A stretch of DNA of 64,000 bases from Bordetella sp. BOR01 (GTDB taxonomy: Bacteria > Pseudomonadota > Gammaproteobacteria > Burkholderiales > Burkholderiaceae_B), in assembly GCF_019218885.1 (NCBI RefSeq), contig NZ_JAHUWT010000003.1, positions 1,116,001-1,180,000 of the forward strand, given 5' to 3'. Each line of letters begins with the position of its first letter. Within the stretch, counting starts at the first letter, position 1. Shown in pieces: positions 11,746-20,133 of this stretch. A program made the translations under genes and the position numbers. Below the pieces are notes generated by a model. That model was not told the DNA's origin, ran no database searches, and worked only from the letters and a program-made list of their open reading frames with translations.

Positions 11746-12075
11746 ATGACTGAAACCGAATTCCTTGCGTTGGTCGACCAAATACTGGACAGCATCGAGA
11801 GCCAGGCCGACGATTGGGCGGCCTCGCTGGATGTCGATGTCGAGGCCAGCCGCAGCGGCAACGTGCTGACGCTGGTGTTCGAAGACGGCACCCACGTGGT
11901 CGTGAACAGCCAGGCCGCCATGCAGGAGATCTGGGTCGCCGCCCGCAGCGGCGGTTTCCACTACCGCTACGACGGCCAGCACTGGAACGATACCCGGGGC
12001 GGCCCGCCGCTGCACGACGCGCTGTCGCAGATCTGCTCCGAAGCCGCCGGCGTGCCGGTGACCGTGCGGCTGTAA
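11746..12075 (+). CDS. cyaY: Iron donor protein CyaY (frataxin)
   Basis: This is a bacterial frataxin, an iron-binding regulator of Fe-S cluster assembly. The 109-residue product has the family order: acidic first helix (TETEFLALVDQILDSIESQADDW), VEASRSGNVLTLVFEDG, VVVNSQAAMQEIWVA and the conserved GGFHYRYDGQHWNDTR strand. It is divergent from lptM-lysA and convergent with ponA. The final codons and stop form one arm of a long inverted repeat shared with the end of ponA. Confidence 0.95.
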   Translation: MTETEFLALVDQILDSIESQADDWAASLDVDVEASRSGNVLTLVFEDGTHVVVNSQAAMQEIWVAARSGGFHYRYDGQHWNDTRGGPPLHDALSQICSEAAGVPVTVRL

Positions 12076-12122
12076 CGCCGGCCGCTACTGCGCTACCGAC
12101 CGGCGTTACAGCCGCACGGTCA
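12059..12122. repeat. 23-bp perfect inverted repeat spanning the stops of cyaY and ponA
   Basis: Bases 12059-12081 are the exact reverse complement of 12100-12122, separated by 18 bases. The left arm contains the last five cyaY codons and its TAA; the right arm begins at the ponA stop codon (TGA on the minus strand). Either transcript would fold a very stable hairpin. No T-run follows in either direction. It probably acts as a bidirectional terminator or 3'-end stabiliser. Confidence 0.9.
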
Positions 12123-14576
12123 GAACGGTATTTTCTGCGACCAGGGCGTCTGTTTCTGGGGGTTCAGGTCGGGCGACACACGGATGCTGTTGTCGCCGCC
12201 ACCCGTCAGGCCGTTCAGGAACTCGCCCAACTGGTCGGTTTCGGGGGCGGTGGGTTCAGACAGCCCCAACCGTGCCACCGCCTGCCCAGGCGGGAATTCC
12301 GAGAAATAGAACTCGCCGCGCTCGACCAGCAGGCCGTCGGGACGCGGCCGTTCTTTTTGCTCGGGCACGCCCTTGAGCATATCCGCCATGTAGTCCAGCC
12401 AGATCGGCATGGCCACGCCGCCGCCTGTTTCGCGCGAACCCAGCGACTTGGGCTGGTCGAATCCCATCCAGGCGGTAGCCACCAGGCTGGGCGTATAGCC
12501 CGAGAACCAGGCGTCGACCGATTCGTTGGTGGTGCCCGTCTTGCCGGCGATGTCCGAACGCTTGAGCGTGGCGCGTGCGCGCGCCGCGGTACCGCTGGTG
12601 GCTACGCCGCGCAGCATGTCGTCCATGACGTAGGCCGTGCGCGGGTCGATGGCGCGGGCCGTGGCATCGCCCGCCACGATGGGCTTGGACTGCATCAGCA
12701 CTTTGCCGCTGCTGTCGGTGACGCGTTCGATGAGGAAGGGCGCGATGCGGTAGCCACCGTTGGCAAACACCGAGAAAGCACCTGCCAGCTGCAACGGGGT
12801 GACCGAGCCTGCCCCCAATGCCAGCGGCAGTACCGCGGGCTGGCGTGCCTTGTCGAAGCCGAAACGCGTCAGGTAGTCTTGCGCGTACTGCGGGCCGATG
12901 GCCTGCAGGATGCGGATCGACACCATGTTCTTGGATTTGTACAGGCCCTGGCGCATTGTCAGCATGGGCTCGTAGACGTTGCCGTAGTTCTTGGGATGCC
13001 AGGCCTTGGAACCGGTCTGCCCGGCGGTAAGCTCGAACGGCTGGTCGGATATCTGCGTGGCCGGCGTCAGGCCGCGTTCGAGCGAGGCGGCGTAGATGAA
13101 CGGCTTGATGTTCGAGCCGGGCTGGCGCCAGGCCTGTGTGACGCGGTTGAACTTGCCGCGGTAGAAGTCGAAGCCGCCCACCATGGCGCGAATTGCGCCA
13201 TCTTGCGGCGACAGCGATACGAACGCGGCTTGCACCGCCGGCATGTTGATGACTTCCCAGCCGTCGCCGTACTTATGGATGTACACCACCGAGCCGCGCT
13301 GCAGGCGTCGTTCGGCCGAGGCCTTGCTGCCCAGCGAGCGCGCCACCACCGCCAAGACCTTCTTGTCGTTGATGACGATGATTTCATTGGCGCTGCGCGC
13401 CACCTTGATTTCAGTGGGGGACGCCGACAGCACCACACCGGTCAGCAGGTCGTCGCTGTCGGGGTATTTTTCGAATACGCCGTCCAGGTAGTCGTCCAGT
13501 GCCTGGGGGTTGTTCTCGATGCCCTCGGGCATGTCGAGCTGTTCTTCCGGGCCGGGGTAGATGGAGCGGCGCGTGTACTGCAGCACGCCATCGCGCACCG
13601 CGTGGTAGGCAGATTCCTGGTCTTTCGAGTGCACCGTGGTGTAGATATTGATGCCGCGCGAATACAGATCGTCTTGGTAGATGCCGTAGAGCAACTGGCG
13701 CGCCAGTTCGGCCACGTATTCGCCATGGATGGCATAGCCTCCGGCCGGCGTGCCCTGGGCGGCCTTCATCACGATGGGCTGCGCCTTGGCTTGCTGGTAT
13801 TCGGTGTCGGTCAGGTAACCCAGCGAATGCATGCGGCCCAGCACGTAGTTCTGACGCAGTTCGGCGCGCGGGCGGTTGGCAATGGGGTTAAAGCGCGAGG
13901 GCGCCTTGGGAATGCCCGCCAGCATGGCGGCCTCGGCCGCCGTGACTTCCGATACGGGTTTGCCGAAATAGGTGCGCGACGCCGCCGCGAAGCCATAGGC
14001 GCGGTGCCCCAGGTAGATCTGGTTCATGTAGAGCTCAAGGATCTGGTCCTTGGTGAGCTCGGATTCGATCTTGAAGGTCAGCAGCAGTTCGTAGAACTTG
14101 CGCGAATAGGTCTTCTCGGACGACAGATAGAAATTGCGCGCCACCTGCATGGTGATGGTGCTGGCGCCCTGCGACTTCGACATGCTGAGCAGGTTGGCCA
14201 GGCCGGCGCGCACCACGCCTGCCCAGTCGATGCCGCCGTGCTGGTAGAAGCGGTCGTCTTCGGCGGCCAGCACGGCCGATTTCATGACGTCGGGAAATTC
14301 ATTGAAGCGCAGCACGTTGCGTCGTTCTTCGCCGAACTCGCCGATCAGGACGTGATCGCTGGTATAGACGCGCAGCGGCACCCGCGGCCGGTAGTCGGTC
14401 ATGGCGTGCAGGTCTGGCAGGTTGGGCCAGGCCAACGCCAGTGCCATGCCGCCCAGCAAGATGCCACACAGCGCCAGGCCGCCAAAGAAAATGCCCATCT
14501 TCACGAAAAACCGCAAAATGGGCGATCCGTTCTTGGGAGATGGGGCTTTTTTGGAAGAATTCTGCGACTTGCTCAT
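12120..14576 (-). CDS. mrcA: Class A penicillin-binding protein 1A (transglycosylase/transpeptidase)
   Basis: This is a bifunctional peptidoglycan synthase anchored in the inner membrane. The start MSKSQNSSKKAP gives a short basic cytoplasmic tail and one membrane segment (ILRFFVKMGIFFGGLALCGILLGG). The glycosyltransferase domain shows AAEDDRFYQHGGIDW, GASTITMQVARNFYLS and KFYELLLTFKIE. An OB-like insertion is followed by the transpeptidase domain with the serine motif RQPGSNIKPFIY, the SKN-type KSKNMVS and the KTGTTN box. The length of 818 residues fits PBP1A/PonA. The usual pilMNOPQ block is not found beyond its start; aroK follows divergently after 114 bases. Confidence 0.96.
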   Translation of the reverse strand: MSKSQNSSKKAPSPKNGSPILRFFVKMGIFFGGLALCGILLGGMALALAWPNLPDLHAMTDYRPRVPLRVYTSDHVLIGEFGEERRNVLRFNEFPDVMKSAVLAAEDDRFYQHGGIDWAGVVRAGLANLLSMSKSQGASTITMQVARNFYLSSEKTYSRKFYELLLTFKIESELTKDQILELYMNQIYLGHRAYGFAAASRTYFGKPVSEVTAAEAAMLAGIPKAPSRFNPIANRPRAELRQNYVLGRMHSLGYLTDTEYQQAKAQPIVMKAAQGTPAGGYAIHGEYVAELARQLLYGIYQDDLYSRGINIYTTVHSKDQESAYHAVRDGVLQYTRRSIYPGPEEQLDMPEGIENNPQALDDYLDGVFEKYPDSDDLLTGVVLSASPTEIKVARSANEIIVINDKKVLAVVARSLGSKASAERRLQRGSVVYIHKYGDGWEVINMPAVQAAFVSLSPQDGAIRAMVGGFDFYRGKFNRVTQAWRQPGSNIKPFIYAASLERGLTPATQISDQPFELTAGQTGSKAWHPKNYGNVYEPMLTMRQGLYKSKNMVSIRILQAIGPQYAQDYLTRFGFDKARQPAVLPLALGAGSVTPLQLAGAFSVFANGGYRIAPFLIERVTDSSGKVLMQSKPIVAGDATARAIDPRTAYVMDDMLRGVATSGTAARARATLKRSDIAGKTGTTNESVDAWFSGYTPSLVATAWMGFDQPKSLGSRETGGGVAMPIWLDYMADMLKGVPEQKERPRPDGLLVERGEFYFSEFPPGQAVARLGLSEPTAPETDQLGEFLNGLTGGGDNSIRVSPDLNPQKQTPWSQKIPF

Positions 14577-14690
14577 CGCGGCGATTTTACGGGCATCTGC
14601 AGGCACGCTTGGCCGCCGCTACCGGGTTTCTGTAACAAATTCGTTCAGTGTGGTAAGCGGGCAACTGGCTGGCGATGGGATAATGCGGGC

Positions 14691-15311
14691 ATGAATGTAT
14701 TGGCCAATACAGATCCTGCCGCCAACGCGGGTCCTTGCGAGAGCCCCGGCACGGCGGCCGAAGCGAGTCCGCGCGCGCACTTGCCGCACGACCTGCCCAT
14801 TTTCCTGGTGGGCATGATGGGGGCGGGCAAAACCACCATCGGGCGCGGGCTGGCACGCGCGCTGGGGCGCGAATTCATCGACCTGGACCACGAACTGGAA
14901 GCGCGCTGCGGCGTGCGGGTGCCGGTCATCTTTGAAATCGAAGGCGAAGGCGGCTTTCGCAAACGCGAGGCCGCCGCGCTGGACCACTGCACCCAGCGGT
15001 GCGGCATCGTGCTGGCTACGGGCGGCGGGGCCGTGCTGGCGCCCGAGAACCGCCGGCTGTTACGCGAACGCGGCGTGGTGGTGTACCTGCGCGCCAGCCT
15101 CGATGAACTGGTCCGGCGCACCAGCCGCGACCGCAATCGTCCGCTGCTGGCCAACCCCGATCCGCGCGGCACGCTGTGCGACTTGATGAGCAAGCGCGAA
15201 CCCCTGTATGAAGAAGTCGCCGATTTGGTGGTGGAAACCGGCACCATGCCGGTCTCGCACCTGGTGAAATCGCTGCTGCCGCTGTTGCAAGCCTACGAGA
15301 AGAATCCATGA
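14691..15311 (+). CDS. aroK: Shikimate kinase
   Basis: Shikimate kinase phosphorylates shikimate to shikimate 3-phosphate. The P-loop GMMGAGKTTIG and the DxD segment FIDLDHELEARCG are clear, followed by GGFRKRE, the ATGGGAVL motif and the LID arginines in RRTSRDRNRPLL. At 206 residues it is about 30 residues longer than E. coli AroK because of an N-terminal Ala/Pro-rich extension (MNVLANTDPAANAG...). No nearer in-frame ATG restores the short form, so the extension is probably real. It overlaps aroB by four bases. Confidence 0.96.
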   Translation: MNVLANTDPAANAGPCESPGTAAEASPRAHLPHDLPIFLVGMMGAGKTTIGRGLARALGREFIDLDHELEARCGVRVPVIFEIEGEGGFRKREAAALDHCTQRCGIVLATGGGAVLAPENRRLLRERGVVVYLRASLDELVRRTSRDRNRPLLANPDPRGTLCDLMSKREPLYEEVADLVVETGTMPVSHLVKSLLPLLQAYEKNP

Positions 15312-16384
15312 CCGTTGTTGAAGTCGACACCCCCGGCGGCCGCTATCCCATCCATATCGGCCCAGGCCGCCTGGATGCGCTGGACCAATCCATTCCGGCC
15401 GATGCCACGGCCATTGCGGTGGTCACCAATCCCACCGTGGCGGCCCTGTACGGCGAGCGCGTCGAGGCGGCCCTGGCGCGCACCGGCCGCCGCGTGCTGC
15501 GCATCGAACTGCCCGACGGCGAGTCTCATAAAGACTGGCAGACCCTGAACCTGATCTTCGACGCATTGCTTACCCACCGCCTGGACCGCCGCGCCGTGCT
15601 GGTGGCGCTGGGCGGCGGCGTGATCGGCGACATGACCGGCTTCGCCGCGGCGGTCTACATGCGCGGCATCCGTTTCGTGCAGGTGCCCACCACGCTGCTG
15701 GCGCAGGTGGATTCTTCAGTGGGCGGCAAGACGGCGGTGAATCACCCGCTGGGCAAGAACATGGTCGGCGCCTTCTACCAGCCGGTGGCCGTCGAGATCG
15801 ACACCGATGTGCTGGGCACCCTGCCGGCGCGCGAAGTGTCGGCTGGCCTGGCCGAGGTGATCAAATATGGCCTGATCCTGGATGCCGAGTTCTGGGGGTG
15901 GTGCGAAACCAATGCCGCCGCCCTGCGCGCCCTGGATCCCGCCGCGCTGGCCCATGCCATTCGCCGTTCGTGCGAACTGAAGGCGCAAGTGGTGGGCAAG
16001 GACGAACGCGAATCCGGCCTGCGCGCCATCCTGAACCTGGGCCACACCTTCGGCCATGCCATCGAATCGGGCCTGGGCTACGGCGAATGGCTGCACGGCG
16101 AGGCCGTGGGTTGCGGCATGGTGCAGGCGGCTGAATTGTCGGCCCAGGTGGCGGGTTTTCCGCGTGCCGACGTGGCGCGCGTGCGTGACCTGGTGCATGC
16201 CATCGGCTGCCCCACGGTGGCCCCCGACCTGGGGGCCGACCGCTGGCTGGCACTGATGCAGGTAGACAAGAAAACCGAGGGTGGTGAGATCCGCTTTGTG
16301 TTGATGCCGCGTATCGGCCAGGCGGTGACGCGGGCCGCGCCGCTGGACGCCGTGCGCGACGTCCTGGCCCGCACGGTGCAATGA
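15308..16384 (+). CDS. aroB: 3-dehydroquinate synthase
   Basis: AroB is a zinc- and NAD-dependent enzyme forming 3-dehydroquinate from DAHP, the second step of the shikimate pathway. The 358-residue protein carries [33 protein letters not shown] and [13 protein letters not shown], the EVIKYG motif, and the zinc histidines in [10 protein letters not shown] and LHGEAVG. Translation is coupled to aroK (ATGA overlap), and dgt follows after 13 bases, the usual aroK-aroB-dgt order. Confidence 0.98.
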   Translation: MTVVEVDTPGGRYPIHIGPGRLDALDQSIPADATAIAVVTNPTVAALYGERVEAALARTGRRVLRIELPDGESHKDWQTLNLIFDALLTHRLDRRAVLVALGGGVIGDMTGFAAAVYMRGIRFVQVPTTLLAQVDSSVGGKTAVNHPLGKNMVGAFYQPVAVEIDTDVLGTLPAREVSAGLAEVIKYGLILDAEFWGWCETNAAALRALDPAALAHAIRRSCELKAQVVGKDERESGLRAILNLGHTFGHAIESGLGYGEWLHGEAVGCGMVQAAELSAQVAGFPRADVARVRDLVHAIGCPTVAPDLGADRWLALMQVDKKTEGGEIRFVLMPRIGQAVTRAAPLDAVRDVLARTVQ

Positions 16385-16397
16385 CCCAAGAGGGACG

Positions 16398-17525
16398 ATG
16401 CCAATGACCGAACTGGCCTGCTACGCATCCGATCCCTCTGTCACACGCGGACGCCGGCATGCCGAACCCGCTCCGCAGAACCGCACCGAATTCCAGCGCG
16501 ATCGCGACCGCATCATCCATTGCACGGCCTTCCGGCGGCTGGAATACAAGACGCAGGTGTTCGTCAACCACGAAGGCGACCTGTTTCGCACGCGCCTGAC
16601 GCACAGCCTGGAAGTTGCACAGATTGCCCGCACGCTGGCCCGCAGCCTGCACCTGTCGGAAGACCTGACCGAAGCCATTGCCCTGGCGCACGACCTGGGC
16701 CACACGCCTTTTGGCCATGCCGGACAAGACGAACTGAACGCCTGCATGCGCGAACTGGCGCCGCAGGCAGGCGGCTTCGAGCACAACCTGCAAAGCCTGC
16801 GCGTGGTCGACGAGCTGGAAGAGCGCTACGCCGAGTTCAGCGGCCTGAATCTGTGCTTCGAGACGCGCGAAGGCATCTTGAAGCACTGCTCGGTCGCGCA
16901 TGCACGCCAGTTGGGCGATGTGGGCGAACGCTTCCTGAACCGTACCCAGCCGTCGCTGGAGGCCCAGCTGGCCAACCTGGCCGACGAGATCGCCTACAAC
17001 AACCACGATATCGACGACGGCCTGCGTTCGGGCCTGATCACGCTGGAACAGATGCAGGATGTGGCCATCTTCGCGCGCCATTACGCCGACGTGGCCGAAC
17101 GCTATCCGCAACTGGCGGCGCGCCGCGCCATCGCCGAAACCGTGCGGCGCATGATCAACACGCTGATCACGGACCTGACCGCGACCTCATTGGCGCGCAT
17201 TGCCGATACGGCCCCGGCCGATGCCAATGCGGTGCGCCGCGCACCGCCGCTGGCGGGCTTTTCGGACAGCGTGCGCCGCGAAGCCGATGAACTCAAGCGT
17301 TTCCTGTTCGACAACCTGTATCGGCACTATCGTGTGGTGCGCATGACCAGCAAGGCGCGCCGCATCGTGCGCGAATTGTTCCAGGCATTCCTGGCCGATC
17401 CCCGGCTGCTGCCGCCGGATCACCAGCGGCCGGAACCCGAGCAGGCGCGCGCCATCGCCGATTACATCGCCGGCATGACTGACCGCTACGCGATTCGCGA
17501 GCATCGGCGGTTGTTCGACATGTAA
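16398..17525 (+). CDS. dgt: Deoxyguanosinetriphosphate triphosphohydrolase-like protein (HD dNTPase)
   Basis: This is an HD-domain hydrolase that splits dNTPs to deoxynucleoside and tripolyphosphate, controlling nucleotide pools. The metal-binding residues appear in order: [14 protein letters not shown] (His), [14 protein letters not shown] (HD) and the later Asp in [15 protein letters not shown]. The N-terminal [27 protein letters not shown] segment is typical of the dGTPase type 2 subfamily. The 375-residue protein starts at [11 protein letters not shown]; a second ATG six bases on is an alternative. It ends the aro operon and is convergent with a LysR gene. Confidence 0.94.
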   Translation: MPMTELACYASDPSVTRGRRHAEPAPQNRTEFQRDRDRIIHCTAFRRLEYKTQVFVNHEGDLFRTRLTHSLEVAQIARTLARSLHLSEDLTEAIALAHDLGHTPFGHAGQDELNACMRELAPQAGGFEHNLQSLRVVDELEERYAEFSGLNLCFETREGILKHCSVAHARQLGDVGERFLNRTQPSLEAQLANLADEIAYNNHDIDDGLRSGLITLEQMQDVAIFARHYADVAERYPQLAARRAIAETVRRMINTLITDLTATSLARIADTAPADANAVRRAPPLAGFSDSVRREADELKRFLFDNLYRHYRVVRMTSKARRIVRELFQAFLADPRLLPPDHQRPEPEQARAIADYIAGMTDRYAIREHRRLFDM

Positions 17526-17537
17526 GGGCATTGCCCG

Positions 17538-18452
17538 TCATGCCAGCGGCTGCAGCTTGCCCGCCGTCATTTCGTGGGCGACTTCTCGCAGCGTTTGCGT
17601 AAACATGCGCACCACCAAGGGGCGCGGGCGCTCGCGTTGAAAGAGGAAGCGCGGGCGGATATCGATGGTGGGGGCAAAGCGGCGCTGCACCAGGTCGGGC
17701 CAGGCATTGGACATCAATGTGAATGGGTCCACCAGCGCGACCGCCCGCAGCGGTTCAACCATGGCATACGTGGTGACCGTGCTGTTGGACACCAGGCGCG
17801 TTGCGTAGTCGACACTAGTCTGCCGGAAGGCCTCGCGTAGCCGCCAGCCCGTCAGGGTGTCGTCTGCAAATGAAATCAGCGGCTGGCCGCGCAGCAGCTT
17901 CGGGGTCAGGGTCGCATGCCGGGCCAGGGGATGCGAGCGGTGCAATATTGCCGCCAATTCGCTGCTGCAGAATTCTTCGATCTCGAGCGTACCGGTGGGG
18001 GCGGAGACGTCCAGGATGCCCATGTCGACCTGGCTGTTGTTGACATATTCCACCACATGGCGCGTGGGCAGCGCGCGCACATCAAACGAGACTTCCGGGT
18101 GGGCCTGCGCATAGCGACCCACCGCGCGCGCCACCATTGACATCGCCAGCGTGGAGACCGCGGCCACGGTAATGCGTCCGCGGATCCCCTGGCGAATTTC
18201 CGAGGCGGCGTGCTGCACCGACGCCACGCTGCCGAACAGGCGTTCTACCTCGGGCATCAGCGCGTCGGCCTCGGGGGTGCAAACCAGGCGCCCGCGTACC
18301 CGCAGGAACAGGGTCAGGCCCAGTTCTGCCTCGAGCAGGCGCAGCGTTTTGGTGACTGCGGGCTGCGAGACATAGAGCATGCGTCCCGCGGCCGAGACCG
18401 AGCCGGTCTTGACCACGGTGCGAAACACTTCGAGATGTCGGACGTTGATCAT
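17538..18452 (-). CDS. LysR-family transcriptional regulator
   Basis: The 304-residue protein starts MINVRHLEVFRTVVKTGSVS and has the LysR winged helix-turn-helix (AAGRMLYVSQPAVTKTLRLL) followed by the effector domain with the RITVAAVSTLAMSM strand. It is divergent from the aldehyde dehydrogenase-ABC operon across 147 bases that contain a 25-bp dyad, so it most likely controls that operon, perhaps with the transported compound as inducer. An upstream in-frame ATG at 18533 would run into the dyad region and is less likely. The effector is unknown. Confidence 0.9.
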   Translation of the reverse strand: MINVRHLEVFRTVVKTGSVSAAGRMLYVSQPAVTKTLRLLEAELGLTLFLRVRGRLVCTPEADALMPEVERLFGSVASVQHAASEIRQGIRGRITVAAVSTLAMSMVARAVGRYAQAHPEVSFDVRALPTRHVVEYVNNSQVDMGILDVSAPTGTLEIEEFCSSELAAILHRSHPLARHATLTPKLLRGQPLISFADDTLTGWRLREAFRQTSVDYATRLVSNSTVTTYAMVEPLRAVALVDPFTLMSNAWPDLVQRRFAPTIDIRPRFLFQRERPRPLVVRMFTQTLREVAHEMTAGKLQPLA

Positions 18453-18483
18453 GGCGGCCTCGTGGATAATGAAACCCATAACT

Positions 18484-18508
18484 TTTTGGCAGGAAGAAGC
18501 TGCCAAAA
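18484..18508. promoter_or_regulatory. 25-bp dyad, probable LysR operator
   Basis: TTTTGGCAG at 18484-18492 is mirrored exactly by CTGCCAAAA at 18500-18508 around a seven-base spacer. The dyad lies 31 bases before the LysR start and about 90 bases before the aldehyde dehydrogenase start, the expected position of a LysR recognition site. The TGGCA/TGCCA core recurs in the leader hairpin at 18543-18580. Confidence 0.65.
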
Positions 18509-18513
18509 TTCTA

Positions 18514-18543
18514 TTGGATTTTATAGGATGCACTTCCTACACT
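18514..18543 (+). promoter_or_regulatory. Putative promoter of the aldehyde dehydrogenase-ABC operon
   Basis: A -35-like TTGGAT at 18514-18519 and a -10-like TACACT at 18538-18543 are spaced by 18 bases, immediately downstream of the LysR dyad. The placement is what an activator site near -50 would give. The match to consensus is moderate. Confidence 0.4.
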
Positions 18544-18580
18544 GCCAGGCATCAGGACCCGGAGCTACCCCGGCCTGGCA
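18543..18580 (+). repeat. Leader inverted repeat before the aldehyde dehydrogenase gene
   Basis: TGCCAGGC (18543-18550) is exactly complementary to GCCTGGCA (18573-18580), with a 22-base interval. It would form a stem in the mRNA leader about ten bases before the ribosome binding site AAGGAGG at 18588-18594, or act as a second pair of half-sites for the LysR protein. Confidence 0.5.
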
Positions 18581-18599
18581 ATCTTCAAGGAGGAAAGCG

Positions 18600-20093
18600 G
18601 TGAGCATTCCGGCAAAGGAAGAATGGGCCTCGATGGCGGCGACGCTGCGCCCTGAATGGCGTGCCTTCATTGACGGGCAGTATCGGCCGGCGCTGTCGGG
18701 CAAGACGCTGGCCACGATCAACCCGGCTACCGGCCAGGTGATCGCCGAGGTGGCGGCCTGCGGCGCCGAGGATGTGGACGCTGCCGTGGCATCCGCGCGC
18801 AAGGCCTTCGAATCCGGGGTGTGGTCGCGCCGCGCGCCCACAGAGCGCAAGCAGGTGCTGCTGGCATTTGCCCAGGCATTGATGACGCATCGCGAGGAAC
18901 TGGCGTTGCTGGAGTCCCTGGATGTCGGCAAACCCATCACCAATGCCTATAACGGCGATATTGTGAGCGCGGCCACTTGCATCCAGTGGTACGCCGAGGC
19001 CATCGACAAGTTGTACGGGGAAATGGCGCCGGCACCGGCGGGCATGACGACCATGGTCGTGCGTGAACCGATCGGCGTGGTGGCGGCCGTGGTGCCCTGG
19101 AACTACCCGCTGTCCATGGCTGCCTGGAAGCTGGGCCCCGCGTTGGCAGCCGGCAACTCCGTCATTCTGAAGCCCGCTGAACAGTCGCCGCTGACGGCCA
19201 TCCGCATCGCGCAATTGGCCGTGGATGCCGGCTTGCCGCCCGGCGTGCTCAACGTCTTGCCGGGTTACGGCGAAACAGCCGGGCAGGCCCTGGGCCTGCA
19301 CATGGATGTCGACGGCGTGGGTTTCACGGGTTCGACCGAGGTGGGCAAGCTGTTCATGCAGTATTCGGGCCGTTCGAACATCAAGCGGGTGGGGCTGGAA
19401 TGCGGCGGCAAGAGCCCGCATATCGTGCTGGCCGATTGCCCCGACCTGGACGCGGCGGCACGAGCCGTGGCAATGGGCATCTTTGCCAACTCGGGTCAGG
19501 TCTGCAATGCCGGTTCGCGACTGATCGTCGAGGCGCCGGTGCGGGATGCGCTGCTGGACAAAGTCCTGCAGATTGCCGCTGAAATGCGTCCGGGCGATCC
19601 CCTCGACCCGGCCACCCGGTTGGGGCCGGTGGTCAGCCAGTCCCAGTACGACCGCGTACTGTCCTACATCGACGCCGGACGCGCCGACGGCGCGCAAGTG
19701 CTGGCGGGCGGGGGGCCCGCCCTGCCGGACAGCGGCGGCTTCTACATCGAGCCTACCGTGTTCGGCAAGGTATCGAACGGCATGCGCATTGCCCAAGAGG
19801 AGATATTCGGGCCCGTGCTGGCGGCCATCACTGTGGAAAGCGTGGAGCAGGCACTGCAGGTGGCCAACGATACGATCTACGGGTTGGCGGCGGCAGTATG
19901 GACGCGCGATATCGGCAAGGCGCATCGAGCCGCCCAAGGGTTGAAGGCCGGTGTGGTCTGGATCAATTGTTTCGACCGCGGCAGCATGTCGGCGCCGTTT
20001 GGCGGCTTCAAGCAGTCGGGCTTTGGCCGCGATAAATCCATGCACGCCTTTGACAAGTACATGGATTGGAAGGCCATCTGGGTGGCAACCTGA
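18600..20093 (+). CDS. NAD(P)-dependent aldehyde dehydrogenase
   Basis: This enzyme oxidises an aldehyde to the carboxylic acid. The GTG at 18600 is preceded by a near-perfect AAGGAGG site six bases away and gives 497 residues, starting MSIPAKEEWAS. The catalytic Glu267 lies in LECGGKSPHIV and the nucleophile Cys302 in NSGQVCNAGSR, at the classical positions. The cofactor segment VPWNYPLSMAAWK and the C-terminal FGGFKQSGFGRD are also present. It resembles betaine-aldehyde and gamma-aminobutyraldehyde dehydrogenases. As first gene of an operon with a polyamine-type importer, an amine-derived aldehyde is a reasonable guess for its substrate. Confidence 0.92.
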   Translation: MSIPAKEEWASMAATLRPEWRAFIDGQYRPALSGKTLATINPATGQVIAEVAACGAEDVDAAVASARKAFESGVWSRRAPTERKQVLLAFAQALMTHREELALLESLDVGKPITNAYNGDIVSAATCIQWYAEAIDKLYGEMAPAPAGMTTMVVREPIGVVAAVVPWNYPLSMAAWKLGPALAAGNSVILKPAEQSPLTAIRIAQLAVDAGLPPGVLNVLPGYGETAGQALGLHMDVDGVGFTGSTEVGKLFMQYSGRSNIKRVGLECGGKSPHIVLADCPDLDAAARAVAMGIFANSGQVCNAGSRLIVEAPVRDALLDKVLQIAAEMRPGDPLDPATRLGPVVSQSQYDRVLSYIDAGRADGAQVLAGGGPALPDSGGFYIEPTVFGKVSNGMRIAQEEIFGPVLAAITVESVEQALQVANDTIYGLAAAVWTRDIGKAHRAAQGLKAGVVWINCFDRGSMSAPFGGFKQSGFGRDKSMHAFDKYMDWKAIWVAT

Positions 20094-20133
20094 TCCGTCG
20101 ACGACGGGTCGATTACACAGCAAGGGGACAGGC

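Noticed and set aside
11814-15311. Very long plus-strand open frame of 1165 codons through ponA and aroK
   Set aside because: Most of it is antisense to the clear PBP1A gene and its product shows no domain; only the 3' end (from 14691) is the real aroK. High GC content keeps shadow frames open.
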